In this document: positions 1-7,392 of the stretch, piece by piece
Layout of the letters: each line of letters opens with the position of its first letter
Position numbering within the stretch: position 1 is the first letter of the stretch
NCBI GenBank assembly: GCA_043818095.1
Contig: JBDRGD010000143.1
Coordinates: forward strand, 1-18,402
Source of the DNA: JBDRGD01 sp043818095
GTDB taxonomy: Bacteria; Chloroflexota; Dehalococcoidia; Dehalococcoidales; RBG-16-60-22
Direction: 5' to 3'
DNA length: 18,402 bases
The notes under the pieces: generated by a model
Told to the model about the DNA's origin: nothing
What the model saw: only the letters and a program-made list of their open reading frames with translations
Databases searched by the model: none
Translations under genes and position numbers: made by a program

Positions 1-1
1 T

Positions 2-2833
2 AATGGTGGGAACACCTGGGTCACCCAGGCTAGTCTTCCCATCTCCCCCGACCTGGTGGCGATAGCCCCGGATGACACTGACCTGGTGGCAATAGCCAGC
101 ACCAGCACTCCGGCGGTCTATATTTCCACCAACGGCGGCTCTACCTGGTCCACCCTGGGCACCGTCCAGGAGACCGGCGGCTCTGCGGCGGCAACCCTGA
201 CCGACCTCGCCATCTCCGCGGCGGCATCCGGCATCAACTACGTCGCGGTTTCCGGCACCGAGGCTTCGGAAGGTAACGTCTGGTACTTCAACATCGGCGC
301 GGCCGCTCCTTCCTGGACGGAAACCAACGACCGCGGCGGCTGGGGCAACGGCGCAGGCACCGGCACCATCAATGCCACAGTTACTACGGCAATGGCCGTT
401 ACCTTCTCCCCCAACTTCCCCTCCGACCTGACGATGGTCGGCCTGACCCACGACGACACGGAAGACATCGTCGAGCTTCAGCTGTTTAGCCTGGCTTCCT
501 CTTCCAAGCTCTGGAACGTAGATGCAGGCTTTACCGGGTATCCGGTAACCATCGTCAGCGAAACCGGTGTCACGGCCGGCTCCCTGGCGCTGTCGCCCAC
601 CTACCTGGCGAGCGACGACACCGAGCGCACCGTCTTCATAGGCCTTGAAGTAGACACCGCCACCAACGACGGCGTCTGGCGGGCCAAGGATACCAACGTG
701 AAAGGCCTCAAGACGGGCTCCGGCAGCGCGGTTGCCAGCGTCGCCTACGACGGCACCACCCTGGTCGCGGGCGCTTACGCGTCCAACCAGGTCTACTACA
801 GCGACGACCCGCTGGCGACGACTCCCACCGTCTCCACGGCGCGCTCCCTGAAGCGCCCCGGCATTGACGCCACTGCCGTCGACGAAATGACCAGGGTGGC
901 CTTCTCCGGCACCAACGTCGTCGCTATCACCGACGGCGCGGAGGGCGCCTTCGCCCGCTCCACGGACAACGGCCGGACCTTCAACGACATCAGCCTTATC
1001 AGCACGTCCGTGGTTGCCGCCACCGATGCCGCAGTAGCGGAAGACGGCGTGGTCTACTTCACCACCGACAACGGCACGAACACCAGCCTGTGGCGCAAGG
1101 CCAACGACTCCTGGACGAGGGTGCTGGCACTGACCTCCGACGTCAACTACATCGTCCGCGTCGCCCCCGGTGACTCCAGCGCGGTCTACGTCGGCAAGAA
1201 AGGCGGCTCCAGGGTCTACTACAGCGCCGACGGCGGTCTGGAGAAATGGTTCATCCGCACGGCCGGCGTCACCATTGAGGACCTCGCCGTCGAGAGTGCG
1301 GACGTGGTCTACGCCATGAGCAACGCCAGCGCCGCCACCGTGGTGAAATCCACCAACTCCGGCTTCACCTGGGGCAGCAGCAAGTCCACCAAGCTCGGCG
1401 CGGGCAACGTGCTTGTCAGCGTCAGCGAGGACGTTCTCCTGGCCGGTAGCGATGACGGCTTCGTCGCCTACTCCATGGACGGCGGCGCCAACTTCACCAA
1501 GATTTCCAAGATAATCGCTTCCGGTCATACCAACGTATCCGTCGCCGCGGACGCTGACTTCGCCAACAACAACACCGTTTACGCCGCCAGCCAGGCGACG
1601 GGGAAGAACGTCAGAAAATGGGTTATCGGCGACAGCGACAGCTGGACCGACATCTTCTACTCCAACCCGACGGGCACCGCTGCTAGCGAGATTACCGGCG
1701 GCGTTTACGGCCTGGTGGTCATGAACGGCGCTCTCTATGCTCTCGAAGTCAACACTACTTCTAACCAGTCAACCCTCTGGCAGTGCCTGACCCCGCTTAC
1801 CGCGGGCAGCTCCACAGACGCCTGGAACGACCGTGGCACCACCGCCACCACCGATGATGACGACACTCAGGTACGTCTCGGCATCAGCGCCCAGTCCAAC
1901 CAGGGCCTGGTTGCCGCGGGTGGACTCCTCTACGCGGTCAAGACCAACGGCACTCCCAAACTCTACAGCTTCAACGACACCCTGAACACGGGCGGTCCCT
2001 CCATCATCGGTCCCGTTGACGCCTACTCCAATGCCGTGAACAACGTCACCGGCAAGGCTAACGAGATCGCCTTCTCCTGGTCCCGCCTGTCCCGGGCTAC
2101 CGAGTACAAGCTCTACATCGCCTACGACTCTGCCTTCAAGGAAATCGTCACCACCGTCAAAGTGACGGACGACAAGAGCACGGTAGTCCAGGCCGTCGGC
2201 CCTGACCGGACCACCCCGACGGGCTCCGGTGTCAACTGGCAGCTGGGCGAGACCTACTACTGGCGCGTCAAGGTCAACGAGCCTCTCTACAGCGCCTACT
2301 CTGAGACCCGCACCTTCACCATCGAGCCCGGAACTGCCCTGGTGCCGAACATCCTTTCTCCGATTAACGGTACCAACACCTCCAAGCAGAAGCCGTCCTT
2401 CTCCTGGAGCCCTGTCTCCGGGACCACGAAGTACCGCTTCGTGCTGGCCAACAACCCACAGCTGACCGCACCGATTGTTGACATCTCGACCACCAGCACC
2501 GCTTATGCCATCACCACTAACCTGGCAGAAGGCGAGACCTACTACTGGGCAGTGAGATCCATTGACCCGGTCGAGGGCGGCTGGTCCGCGATTGCCAACT
2601 TCTCGGTAGCGACGGCCCCTGCGGCACCCACGCCACCTGTCGTCGTGCAGCAGGTACCGGCTCCGGTCATCAACATCCCGGCGCCTCCTCCGGCTCAGCA
2701 GATCGTGATTCCGCCGTCTCCGCCGCCTCCAGCACAGATTGCCCCGGCTTACATCTGGGCAGTCATCATCATCGGCGCGATTCTGGTGATTGCGGTCATC
2801 ATCCTGATTGTCAGGACCCGGCGCACCGTCTAA
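2..2833 (+). CDS. Asp-box/BNR repeat surface protein with C-terminal membrane anchor (5' end outside window)
   Basis: The reading frame is open from base 2, so the gene is partial at its 5' end; the GTG at 56 is only an internal codon. About 943 residues are visible. Sequence shows: Asp-box type motifs (NGGNTW at the very edge, STNGGSTW, STDNGRTF, STNSGFTW, SMDGGANF), the signature of beta-propeller BNR folds; two fibronectin-III-like modules at about residues 664-778 and 779-870, each containing ETYYW; a proline-rich stalk to about 916; one hydrophobic helix 918-937; and a short basic tail RTRRTV. Known: such repeats occur in sialidases, Ycf48-like and S-layer-like proteins. Inferred: an extracellular protein held by its C-terminal helix, with the propeller outside, possibly an S-layer or adhesion component. 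No catalytic sialidase residues were recognised, so enzyme activity is not claimed. The next gene is a paralogue. A strong terminator follows the stop. The start and any signal peptide are not visible. Confidence 0.85.
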   Translation, partial: NGGNTWVTQASLPISPDLVAIAPDDTDLVAIASTSTPAVYISTNGGSTWSTLGTVQETGGSAAATLTDLAISAAASGINYVAVSGTEASEGNVWYFNIGAAAPSWTETNDRGGWGNGAGTGTINATVTTAMAVTFSPNFPSDLTMVGLTHDDTEDIVELQLFSLASSSKLWNVDAGFTGYPVTIVSETGVTAGSLALSPTYLASDDTERTVFIGLEVDTATNDGVWRAKDTNVKGLKTGSGSAVASVAYDGTTLVAGAYASNQVYYSDDPLATTPTVSTARSLKRPGIDATAVDEMTRVAFSGTNVVAITDGAEGAFARSTDNGRTFNDISLISTSVVAATDAAVAEDGVVYFTTDNGTNTSLWRKANDSWTRVLALTSDVNYIVRVAPGDSSAVYVGKKGGSRVYYSADGGLEKWFIRTAGVTIEDLAVESADVVYAMSNASAATVVKSTNSGFTWGSSKSTKLGAGNVLVSVSEDVLLAGSDDGFVAYSMDGGANFTKISKIIASGHTNVSVAADADFANNNTVYAASQATGKNVRKWVIGDSDSWTDIFYSNPTGTAASEITGGVYGLVVMNGALYALEVNTTSNQSTLWQCLTPLTAGSSTDAWNDRGTTATTDDDDTQVRLGISAQSNQGLVAAGGLLYAVKTNGTPKLYSFNDTLNTGGPSIIGPVDAYSNAVNNVTGKANEIAFSWSRLSRATEYKLYIAYDSAFKEIVTTVKVTDDKSTVVQAVGPDRTTPTGSGVNWQLGETYYWRVKVNEPLYSAYSETRTFTIEPGTALVPNILSPINGTNTSKQKPSFSWSPVSGTTKYRFVLANNPQLTAPIVDISTTSTAYAITTNLAEGETYYWAVRSIDPVEGGWSAIANFSVATAPAAPTPPVVVQQVPAPVINIPAPPPAQQIVIPPSPPPPAQIAPAYIWAVIIIGAILVIAVIILIVRTRRTV

Positions 2834-2864
2834 ACTGACTGACGGGATGCCTCACTAGACTTCC

Positions 2865-2911
2865 AGAGGGCCCCCGGAAACCCCGGGGGCCCTCTCTTTT
2901 TCCCTCTTTTT
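2865..2911 (+). terminator. Rho-independent terminator after first surface-protein gene
   Basis: A perfect 13-bp stem (2865-2877 with 2883-2895) encloses a 5-base loop, followed by T-rich runs at 2897-2901 and 2907-2911. It starts 31 bases after the stop codon of the first surface-protein gene and separates that transcript from the next gene. Confidence 0.9.
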
Positions 2912-2941
2912 CAAGACTATTTTCCCCTATGAGCAGAACCC

Positions 2942-2970
2942 TTGACTTACCGCTACTGAAAGAGTACAAT
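2942..2970 (+). promoter_or_regulatory. Sigma-70-type promoter of second surface-protein gene
   Basis: TTGACT (2942-2947) and TACAAT (2965-2970) are separated by exactly 17 bases. The expected start of transcription, about 7 bases after the -10 box, falls at 2976-2978, on the ATG itself. No Shine-Dalgarno sequence precedes that ATG, so a leaderless mRNA is predicted. Confidence 0.75.
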
Positions 2971-2977
2971 TCGCCAC

Positions 2978-5900
2978 ATGGCTAAACGTGCACCCGTTAG
3001 AACTGCTCACTTCAAATTACCCCCGGCGGCGCTTCTGCTACTTCCCTTCCTGCTGCTCAGCCTGTCCCCTCTCTCCCCACCCGGGCACCCTGCGGAAGGC
3101 GCCACCGAGGCGGTGAAATGGCACCGGGTCAGCATTCCCGCCGGGGGCAACAGCGGGGACTGGGTGCTGGCACCCGGGTCTGAGATAACGCAGCTGCACC
3201 TGGCGGAAGACGGCGCTATCTTCGCCGGCGCTTCCGGCCTGGAACATACCCTCTACCGCTCCACGGACGGGGGCAACCGCTGGGATTACCTGGGTAACGT
3301 CAGCGGGGAAATCACGGGCATCGCTACGGCACCGGGCGGGGACTACGCCATTTACCACGCCACCCCGTCCGGCGTGTTCCGCTCCACGGACGGGGGCAAG
3401 AGCTTCCAGGAGCTGCCGGCCAGCCCCGGCGGCGCGGGCAGCAACAACATCGAAATTACTTCGCTCACGGTGACCCGCACCTCCCATAACCTCATCGCCG
3501 TGGGCACCCGGGACACGGATGCCGGCCAGTTCGGCGGGGTCTATCTCCTCAATGAAAGCGAGGCCGTCCCGGCGTGGGCCGATACCAGCCTGGACTACGA
3601 TGTTTACGCCGTCGCTTTCTCTCCCGGTTACGCGGCTGACCGCCAGCTGCTCGCGGTGGCTACCGATGAGACCGATACTTATGCCGCCGCCCGCACCGCT
3701 GACGCCGCCTGGGACACCACTTTCGGTAACGCCCGCCTGGATAAAGACAACTCCGGCACCCCCGCCCCGGTAGCGGTGACGGACTCGGCGGCAATCGCCT
3801 TTTCCGGAGACTACGCCGCTAACGCGGCAGAGGGCGTTAATACCTTCTTTATCGGCATCGATACCGGCAGCGGCGACGGTGATGTCTACCGCATCGAGCT
3901 TTCGGAAACGCCGGGAGCCTCCCTCGCCACCGACCTCAACGCGGGCGTTGACTATGGATGGCAGAACCTGGACATCGCCGGGCTGGCGGCTTTCGGGGAG
4001 GAAGAACTGCTGGCAGGCGCGGCGGACAGCGCCCGGACCTTGTTCAGCACCGATTCCGGTAAAAGCTGGACGAGGAGCCGCAAAGAGCCCACCGGAAGCG
4101 GGCAGACCCGCGTCCTGCTGCCGGCGGAAGGGACGTCTTACGCCGCTACCAGCGGCAGCGGCAGCGCTTTTTCCATCAGCCGTGACCGGGGGACTACCTG
4201 GAACCAGTCAGGGCTGATTGATACCGCCATGGACGCTTTGCTGCACCTGGCCCCCTCCCCCCACTACGAGGAGGACAGCACCCTGTTCCTGCTCACTTTC
4301 GGGAACGGGGCGGAAAGCCTCTGGCGGACCGCGGACGGGGGCGGTAGCTGGGAGCGGATTTTCGCCGCAGGGCTGGCCAACGTGGACAGCCTCAGCCTGG
4401 TGGCGCTCTCACCGCAGTACGGCCCGGACTCCCGCGTCCTCTTCCTCGCCGGGGTGAGCAATAGCCGTCCCGCCGTCTGGAAGTCAACGGACGACGGCGT
4501 GAACTTCAACCGGCGGCTGGCGCTCGACCCCGATGACGGGACCCTGCTCAACATCGACACCTGGGCAGTCGTCGATAATGATACTCTTTTCCTGGGCACT
4601 TTCGACGGCAGCAACGGGAAGATTTACCGGACGGAGAACAGCGGCTTTTTCTACTCGCGGGGGGCAAAAGTAGGCAATCAGTCCCTCAGCGCCATCGTGC
4701 TCTCCCCGGACTACCGCCTTGACCAGACGCTCCTCGTCAGCAACAGCCACGGCTGGGTCCACTGGTCGGAGGACGGAGGCAGCTCTTTCACGCCGCTGCC
4801 CGCCGACGCCGCCACGGCGCCGCTCACCGGGATAATCAGCGTCGCCACCGACCCCGATTTCGCGCGCAATCGCACCGTTTATGCCGCCAGCCGGACGTCC
4901 AACGCCGGCATCTCCCGCTTCGTCATCGGCAGCAGCAACGAGTGGGAAAGCATTGACGGCAACCTGCCCGCCGGGAGCACCCTGGAGCAGGTGGTCGTTT
5001 CCACCGCGGGGACCCTTTATGCCGCGAACTCGCAGGATGACGCCGGGATGGAACGCTCGCTGAATCCCGCCTACAGCCTCGGGCCCACGTTCGAGTCCGT
5101 GGCCCGCGGTCTCAGCGATGGCGCCACTCTCACCGGGCTCTGGCAGTACGGCAACCGTCTCTGGGCAATGGACACTACCCATAACTGGCTGGTGACCTTC
5201 GTGGACTCCCTGACGGGACCCTGCCTCCCGAACACTCCCGAAAGCCACACCCTGGGGCTGGGGGCAGTGACGGACCACGTCATCCGCAACGCCAGACTGG
5301 ACTGGGATACCCTGCCGGACGCCACCAGCTACCAGTGGCAACTGGACTACGATACCGATTTTTCCAGCGTGCCCAGCGGCTTCGAGGGCACCACGAAAGC
5401 AACCTCGGTCCGCCTGCCCAACCTGACGCCGGATACCACTTATTACTGGCGAGTGAGGGCTTGCGAGCCGGTGCTCAGTCCCTGGTCGGAGAAGTGGTCT
5501 TTCACCACCAGCCTGGAGACCACCCCCATCGACCTGAAGCTGGAAAGCCCGGCGCCCGGGGCCACGGATGTCCCCGCCAATCCCGTCTTCCAGTGGAACG
5601 CGGTTGCCGGCGCAGACGCTTACGAACTGCTGGTGGCGACGGATATCGGCTTCAGCAGCCCGTCCGTTATCCGCGCGGGGAATTATGCCCTGGGGAACAC
5701 GGCCTGGCAATGTGAAGTGGACCTGAAGCCGGAAACGACGTATTACTGGAAGGTAAGGGCCGTCACGAATGAAAATCCCAGCGCCTGGAGCGCGTCCGGC
5801 GCTTTCACCACCGCCTCCTCACCGCTCCCCGTTGTCCCGGCATCACCCCTGCCGGAAACGGGCCCGCTGCCTCCCCCCGCCGTCACCAACCACGCTTCCC

Positions 5901-6127
5901 CGGAAATAATCACTCCGCAGAACCTTCCCGGTCAGGAAAGACCGTTACTGCCGCCGCCTCCGCCGAATCCCCCACCCATGCCCCTGGCCCCGGCAGCGCC
6001 CGGGACGCAGATAATTGAAGCAACGGTGCCCGTCTGGATCGTTTACATCATCGGGGGGCTGCTGGCAGCCATTATCCTGCTGCTCGCGCTGGCGCTGCTG
6101 CTGGTGCTGAACATCCGGCGTTTCTAG
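2978..6127 (+). CDS. Asp-box/BNR repeat surface protein, paralogue of upstream gene
   Basis: Complete gene of 1049 residues. An N-terminal secretion signal is clear: basic MAKRAPVRTAHFK, then a leucine-rich core to about residue 32, with cleavage probably before 45. At least eight Asp-box motifs follow, among them STDGGNRW, STDGGKSF, STDSGKSW, SRDRGTTW, TADGGGSW, STDDGVNF and SEDGGSSF, consistent with one or more beta-propellers. Two fibronectin-III-like modules (about 755-846 and 850-946) each carry TTYYW. A proline-rich stalk leads to a single helix at about 1020-1044 and the tail NIRRF. The first surface gene shares the order and near-identical stretches (NTVYAAS versus RTVYAAS), so the two are tandem paralogues. 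Inferred role: surface-layer or adhesive/sensing protein outside the membrane. The ATG at 2978 is chosen because it gives the signal peptide and sits at the predicted transcription start. It converges on the small partition-type gene with only 7 bases between stops. Confidence 0.85.
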   Translation: MAKRAPVRTAHFKLPPAALLLLPFLLLSLSPLSPPGHPAEGATEAVKWHRVSIPAGGNSGDWVLAPGSEITQLHLAEDGAIFAGASGLEHTLYRSTDGGNRWDYLGNVSGEITGIATAPGGDYAIYHATPSGVFRSTDGGKSFQELPASPGGAGSNNIEITSLTVTRTSHNLIAVGTRDTDAGQFGGVYLLNESEAVPAWADTSLDYDVYAVAFSPGYAADRQLLAVATDETDTYAAARTADAAWDTTFGNARLDKDNSGTPAPVAVTDSAAIAFSGDYAANAAEGVNTFFIGIDTGSGDGDVYRIELSETPGASLATDLNAGVDYGWQNLDIAGLAAFGEEELLAGAADSARTLFSTDSGKSWTRSRKEPTGSGQTRVLLPAEGTSYAATSGSGSAFSISRDRGTTWNQSGLIDTAMDALLHLAPSPHYEEDSTLFLLTFGNGAESLWRTADGGGSWERIFAAGLANVDSLSLVALSPQYGPDSRVLFLAGVSNSRPAVWKSTDDGVNFNRRLALDPDDGTLLNIDTWAVVDNDTLFLGTFDGSNGKIYRTENSGFFYSRGAKVGNQSLSAIVLSPDYRLDQTLLVSNSHGWVHWSEDGGSSFTPLPADAATAPLTGIISVATDPDFARNRTVYAASRTSNAGISRFVIGSSNEWESIDGNLPAGSTLEQVVVSTAGTLYAANSQDDAGMERSLNPAYSLGPTFESVARGLSDGATLTGLWQYGNRLWAMDTTHNWLVTFVDSLTGPCLPNTPESHTLGLGAVTDHVIRNARLDWDTLPDATSYQWQLDYDTDFSSVPSGFEGTTKATSVRLPNLTPDTTYYWRVRACEPVLSPWSEKWSFTTSLETTPIDLKLESPAPGATDVPANPVFQWNAVAGADAYELLVATDIGFSSPSVIRAGNYALGNTAWQCEVDLKPETTYYWKVRAVTNENPSAWSASGAFTTASSPLPVVPASPLPETGPLPPPAVTNHASPEIITPQNLPGQERPLLPPPPPNPPPMPLAPAAPGTQIIEATVPVWIVYIIGGLLAAIILLLALALLLVLNIRRF

Positions 6128-6134
6128 GATGCCG

Positions 6135-6479
6135 TCACGGGCGCAGCTGCGCGTTGACGCGGTGCCAGAGCTCCTCGTCCGTCTTGACGCCCTGCACGTC
6201 CAGCTTGGTGTTCCGGAAAGCCCGCACCATCGCCTCAATCAGCTTGGTCTTGCTCAGCTTCTTGCCCCCGGTGAACTTGGCAGTCGAGGCGAGGCCTTCC
6301 AGGTAGGCGTCTTCCTGACGGGAGAGAAACACGGAGAGCTTGATGACGGACGTCCGCACCGGCGCCGGGGGCGCTTTTGCCGGGGGTTCCGGCGCGGGGG
6401 CAGCGGTCCGGTCACCACCGGTAAGACGGTCCAAAGCACTCCCGTAGGCTAGCTCCTCCGTGATGTGCACCCTTTTCAT
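6135..6479 (-). CDS. Small putative ribbon-helix-helix DNA-binding protein, ParA partner
   Basis: 114 residues. The start ATG overlaps the parA stop by four bases (ATGA), and a good ribosome-binding site (GAGAGGTGA) lies just upstream inside parA, so the two are translationally coupled. Visible architecture: a short N-terminal segment, an Ala/Pro linker (about 26-40), then a strand-like stretch IKLSVFL (46-52), a helix (54-68), a turn TGGKK and a second helix LSKTKLIEAMVRAF (75-88). That order fits the ribbon-helix-helix fold of CopG/ParG-type proteins. Known: ParA ATPases usually work with a centromere-binding partner coded directly downstream, and ribbon-helix-helix proteins can fill that role. 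Inferred: the DNA-binding adaptor of this ParA and perhaps repressor of the operon. No ParB-type domain is present. Alternative: a cargo adaptor unrelated to DNA. The fold call is by eye. Confidence 0.6.
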   Translation of the reverse strand: MKRVHITEELAYGSALDRLTGGDRTAAPAPEPPAKAPPAPVRTSVIKLSVFLSRQEDAYLEGLASTAKFTGGKKLSKTKLIEAMVRAFRNTKLDVQGVKTDEELWHRVNAQLRP

Positions 6480-7252
6480 TTCGTCACCTCTCTGGCAAGT
6501 AATCGGTAGGCATTGGCCCCTTCCGAGTTTGCGGCATAGGTCAGTATGGACTCCCCGGCGGCGGGAGCCTCCTTGAAACGCACGCTGCTGGGCACCACGG
6601 TATCGAACACCCGGATGCGCGCGCCGAAGGCTTTTTTGGTGACCTCAATCACCTCGCGGCTGTGCAGCGTGCGGGAGTTGGTCATGGTAAAGAGAATGCC
6701 GGAAATTTCCAGGGTCGGATTGATTTTCTCACGCACCCTGATAATCGTGCTGAGCAGCTGCGCCAGGCCCTTCATCGCCAGGAAGTCCGCCTGGAGGGGT
6801 ATCAGCACCTTGTCCGCGGCGGCGAGGGCGTTAATCGTCAGCAGCCCCAGGCTCGGCAGGCAATCGACGATGATGAAGTCATATCGCTGGCGCACCGTGG
6901 CCAGCATATCCCGCAGCATCATCTCCCGGGTGAACGCCGCCACCAGGTCCAGTTCCGCCTGGGAAAGCTCGATGTTCGCCGGCACCAGGTCGACATTGGT
7001 CTCGCGGGTAGGGATGATGACATCACCCAAGACCGGCTTTTCCTGCCCGCGGATGAGGGCGGCGAGGACATTGTAGCCGGTTTTTTCCAGGCTGTCCGGG
7101 TCGAAGCCCATGGCAATCGTCAGGCTGCCCTGGGGGTCCCAGTCAATCAGGAGCACTTTCTTGTTTTGCTCGGCGATACCCTTGGCCAGCGCGGCGGCGG
7201 TGGTGGTCTTGCCCACGCCGCCTTTCTGGTTAGCGATACAGATAATAGACAT
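6476..7252 (-). CDS. parA: ParA/Soj-family partition ATPase
   Basis: 258 residues from ATG at 7252. Walker-type ATPase of the MinD/ParA group. The deviant Walker A motif KGGVGKTT (residues 10-17) has the signature lysine at its start; the Walker B region is DFIIVDCLPSLG, followed by the typical ADKVLIPLQADFLAMKGL. Length and N-terminus (MSIICIANQKGG) match chromosomal Soj-type proteins without an N-terminal helix-turn-helix. Known role: ATP-dependent dimer on the nucleoid that moves or positions DNA or protein cargo with a partner protein. The partner is probably the overlapping downstream gene; no classical parB is in the window. A longer reading from TTG at 7282 is rejected because that codon lies inside the promoter spacer, upstream of the predicted transcription start. 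The promoter is unusually close to the ATG, so a leader of only about 4 bases is expected. Confidence 0.9.
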   Translation of the reverse strand: MSIICIANQKGGVGKTTTAAALAKGIAEQNKKVLLIDWDPQGSLTIAMGFDPDSLEKTGYNVLAALIRGQEKPVLGDVIIPTRETNVDLVPANIELSQAELDLVAAFTREMMLRDMLATVRQRYDFIIVDCLPSLGLLTINALAAADKVLIPLQADFLAMKGLAQLLSTIIRVREKINPTLEISGILFTMTNSRTLHSREVIEVTKKAFGARIRVFDTVVPSSVRFKEAPAAGESILTYAANSEGANAYRLLAREVTK

Positions 7253-7262
7253 CAGCTTTGAT

Positions 7263-7291
7263 ATTTTAGCGCAAATGCGCAATTACGTCAA
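7263..7291 (-). promoter_or_regulatory. parA promoter, near-leaderless
   Basis: On the minus strand TTGACG (7291-7286) and TAAAAT (7268-7263) are 17 bases apart. Transcription should begin near 7256, four bases before the ATG at 7252. The spacer holds the GCGCAA repeats described separately. No Shine-Dalgarno sequence is present between the -10 box and the ATG. Confidence 0.75.
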
Positions 7292-7347
7292 TACGCATTT
7301 ACTCGTGGTCTCGAGCCTGTGAAGGGAAAAATAACGCGATTGCGCAA
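7269..7347. repeat. GCGCAA direct repeats over and upstream of the parA promoter
   Basis: On the plus strand GCGCAA occurs at 7269-7274, 7277-7282 and 7342-7347. The first two copies are 8 bases apart start to start and lie between the -35 and -10 boxes of parA. The second and third copies share the longer core TGCGCAA. Short direct repeats over the promoter are a common operator layout for ribbon-helix-helix repressors of partition operons. Function is inferred; the motif is short and the region GC-rich enough that chance is possible. Confidence 0.4.
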
Positions 7348-7392
7348 CTGCGGTGGCCGGACGGATTTAGGGACGGCGGCGACCCCGGCCGT

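Noticed and set aside
56..58. GTG as start of the first surface-protein gene
   Set aside because: The frame is open to the window edge and the upstream codons encode another Asp-box (NGGNTW), so the gene begins outside the window.
50..97. 18-base repeat with one mismatch at a 30-base period in the first surface gene
   Set aside because: It encodes the repeated peptide DLVAIA within a propeller-type repeat; ordinary internal protein repetition.
4484..5710. 408-codon open frame antisense to the second surface-protein gene
   Set aside because: The product is Gly/Val/Arg-rich without a domain and mirrors the sense codon pattern; the sense frame has coherent Asp-box and fibronectin-like repeats.
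6141..6152. Perfect 12-base palindrome GCGCAGCTGCGC near the end of the small partner gene
   Set aside because: No T run follows on either strand and it lies within coding sequence, so a terminator is not supported; a chance GC-rich palindrome is likely.
7355..7390. GGCCGG...CCGGCC inverted repeat after the metallo-beta-lactamase gene
   Set aside because: Six-base arms with a 24-base loop and no T run; too weak to call a terminator.
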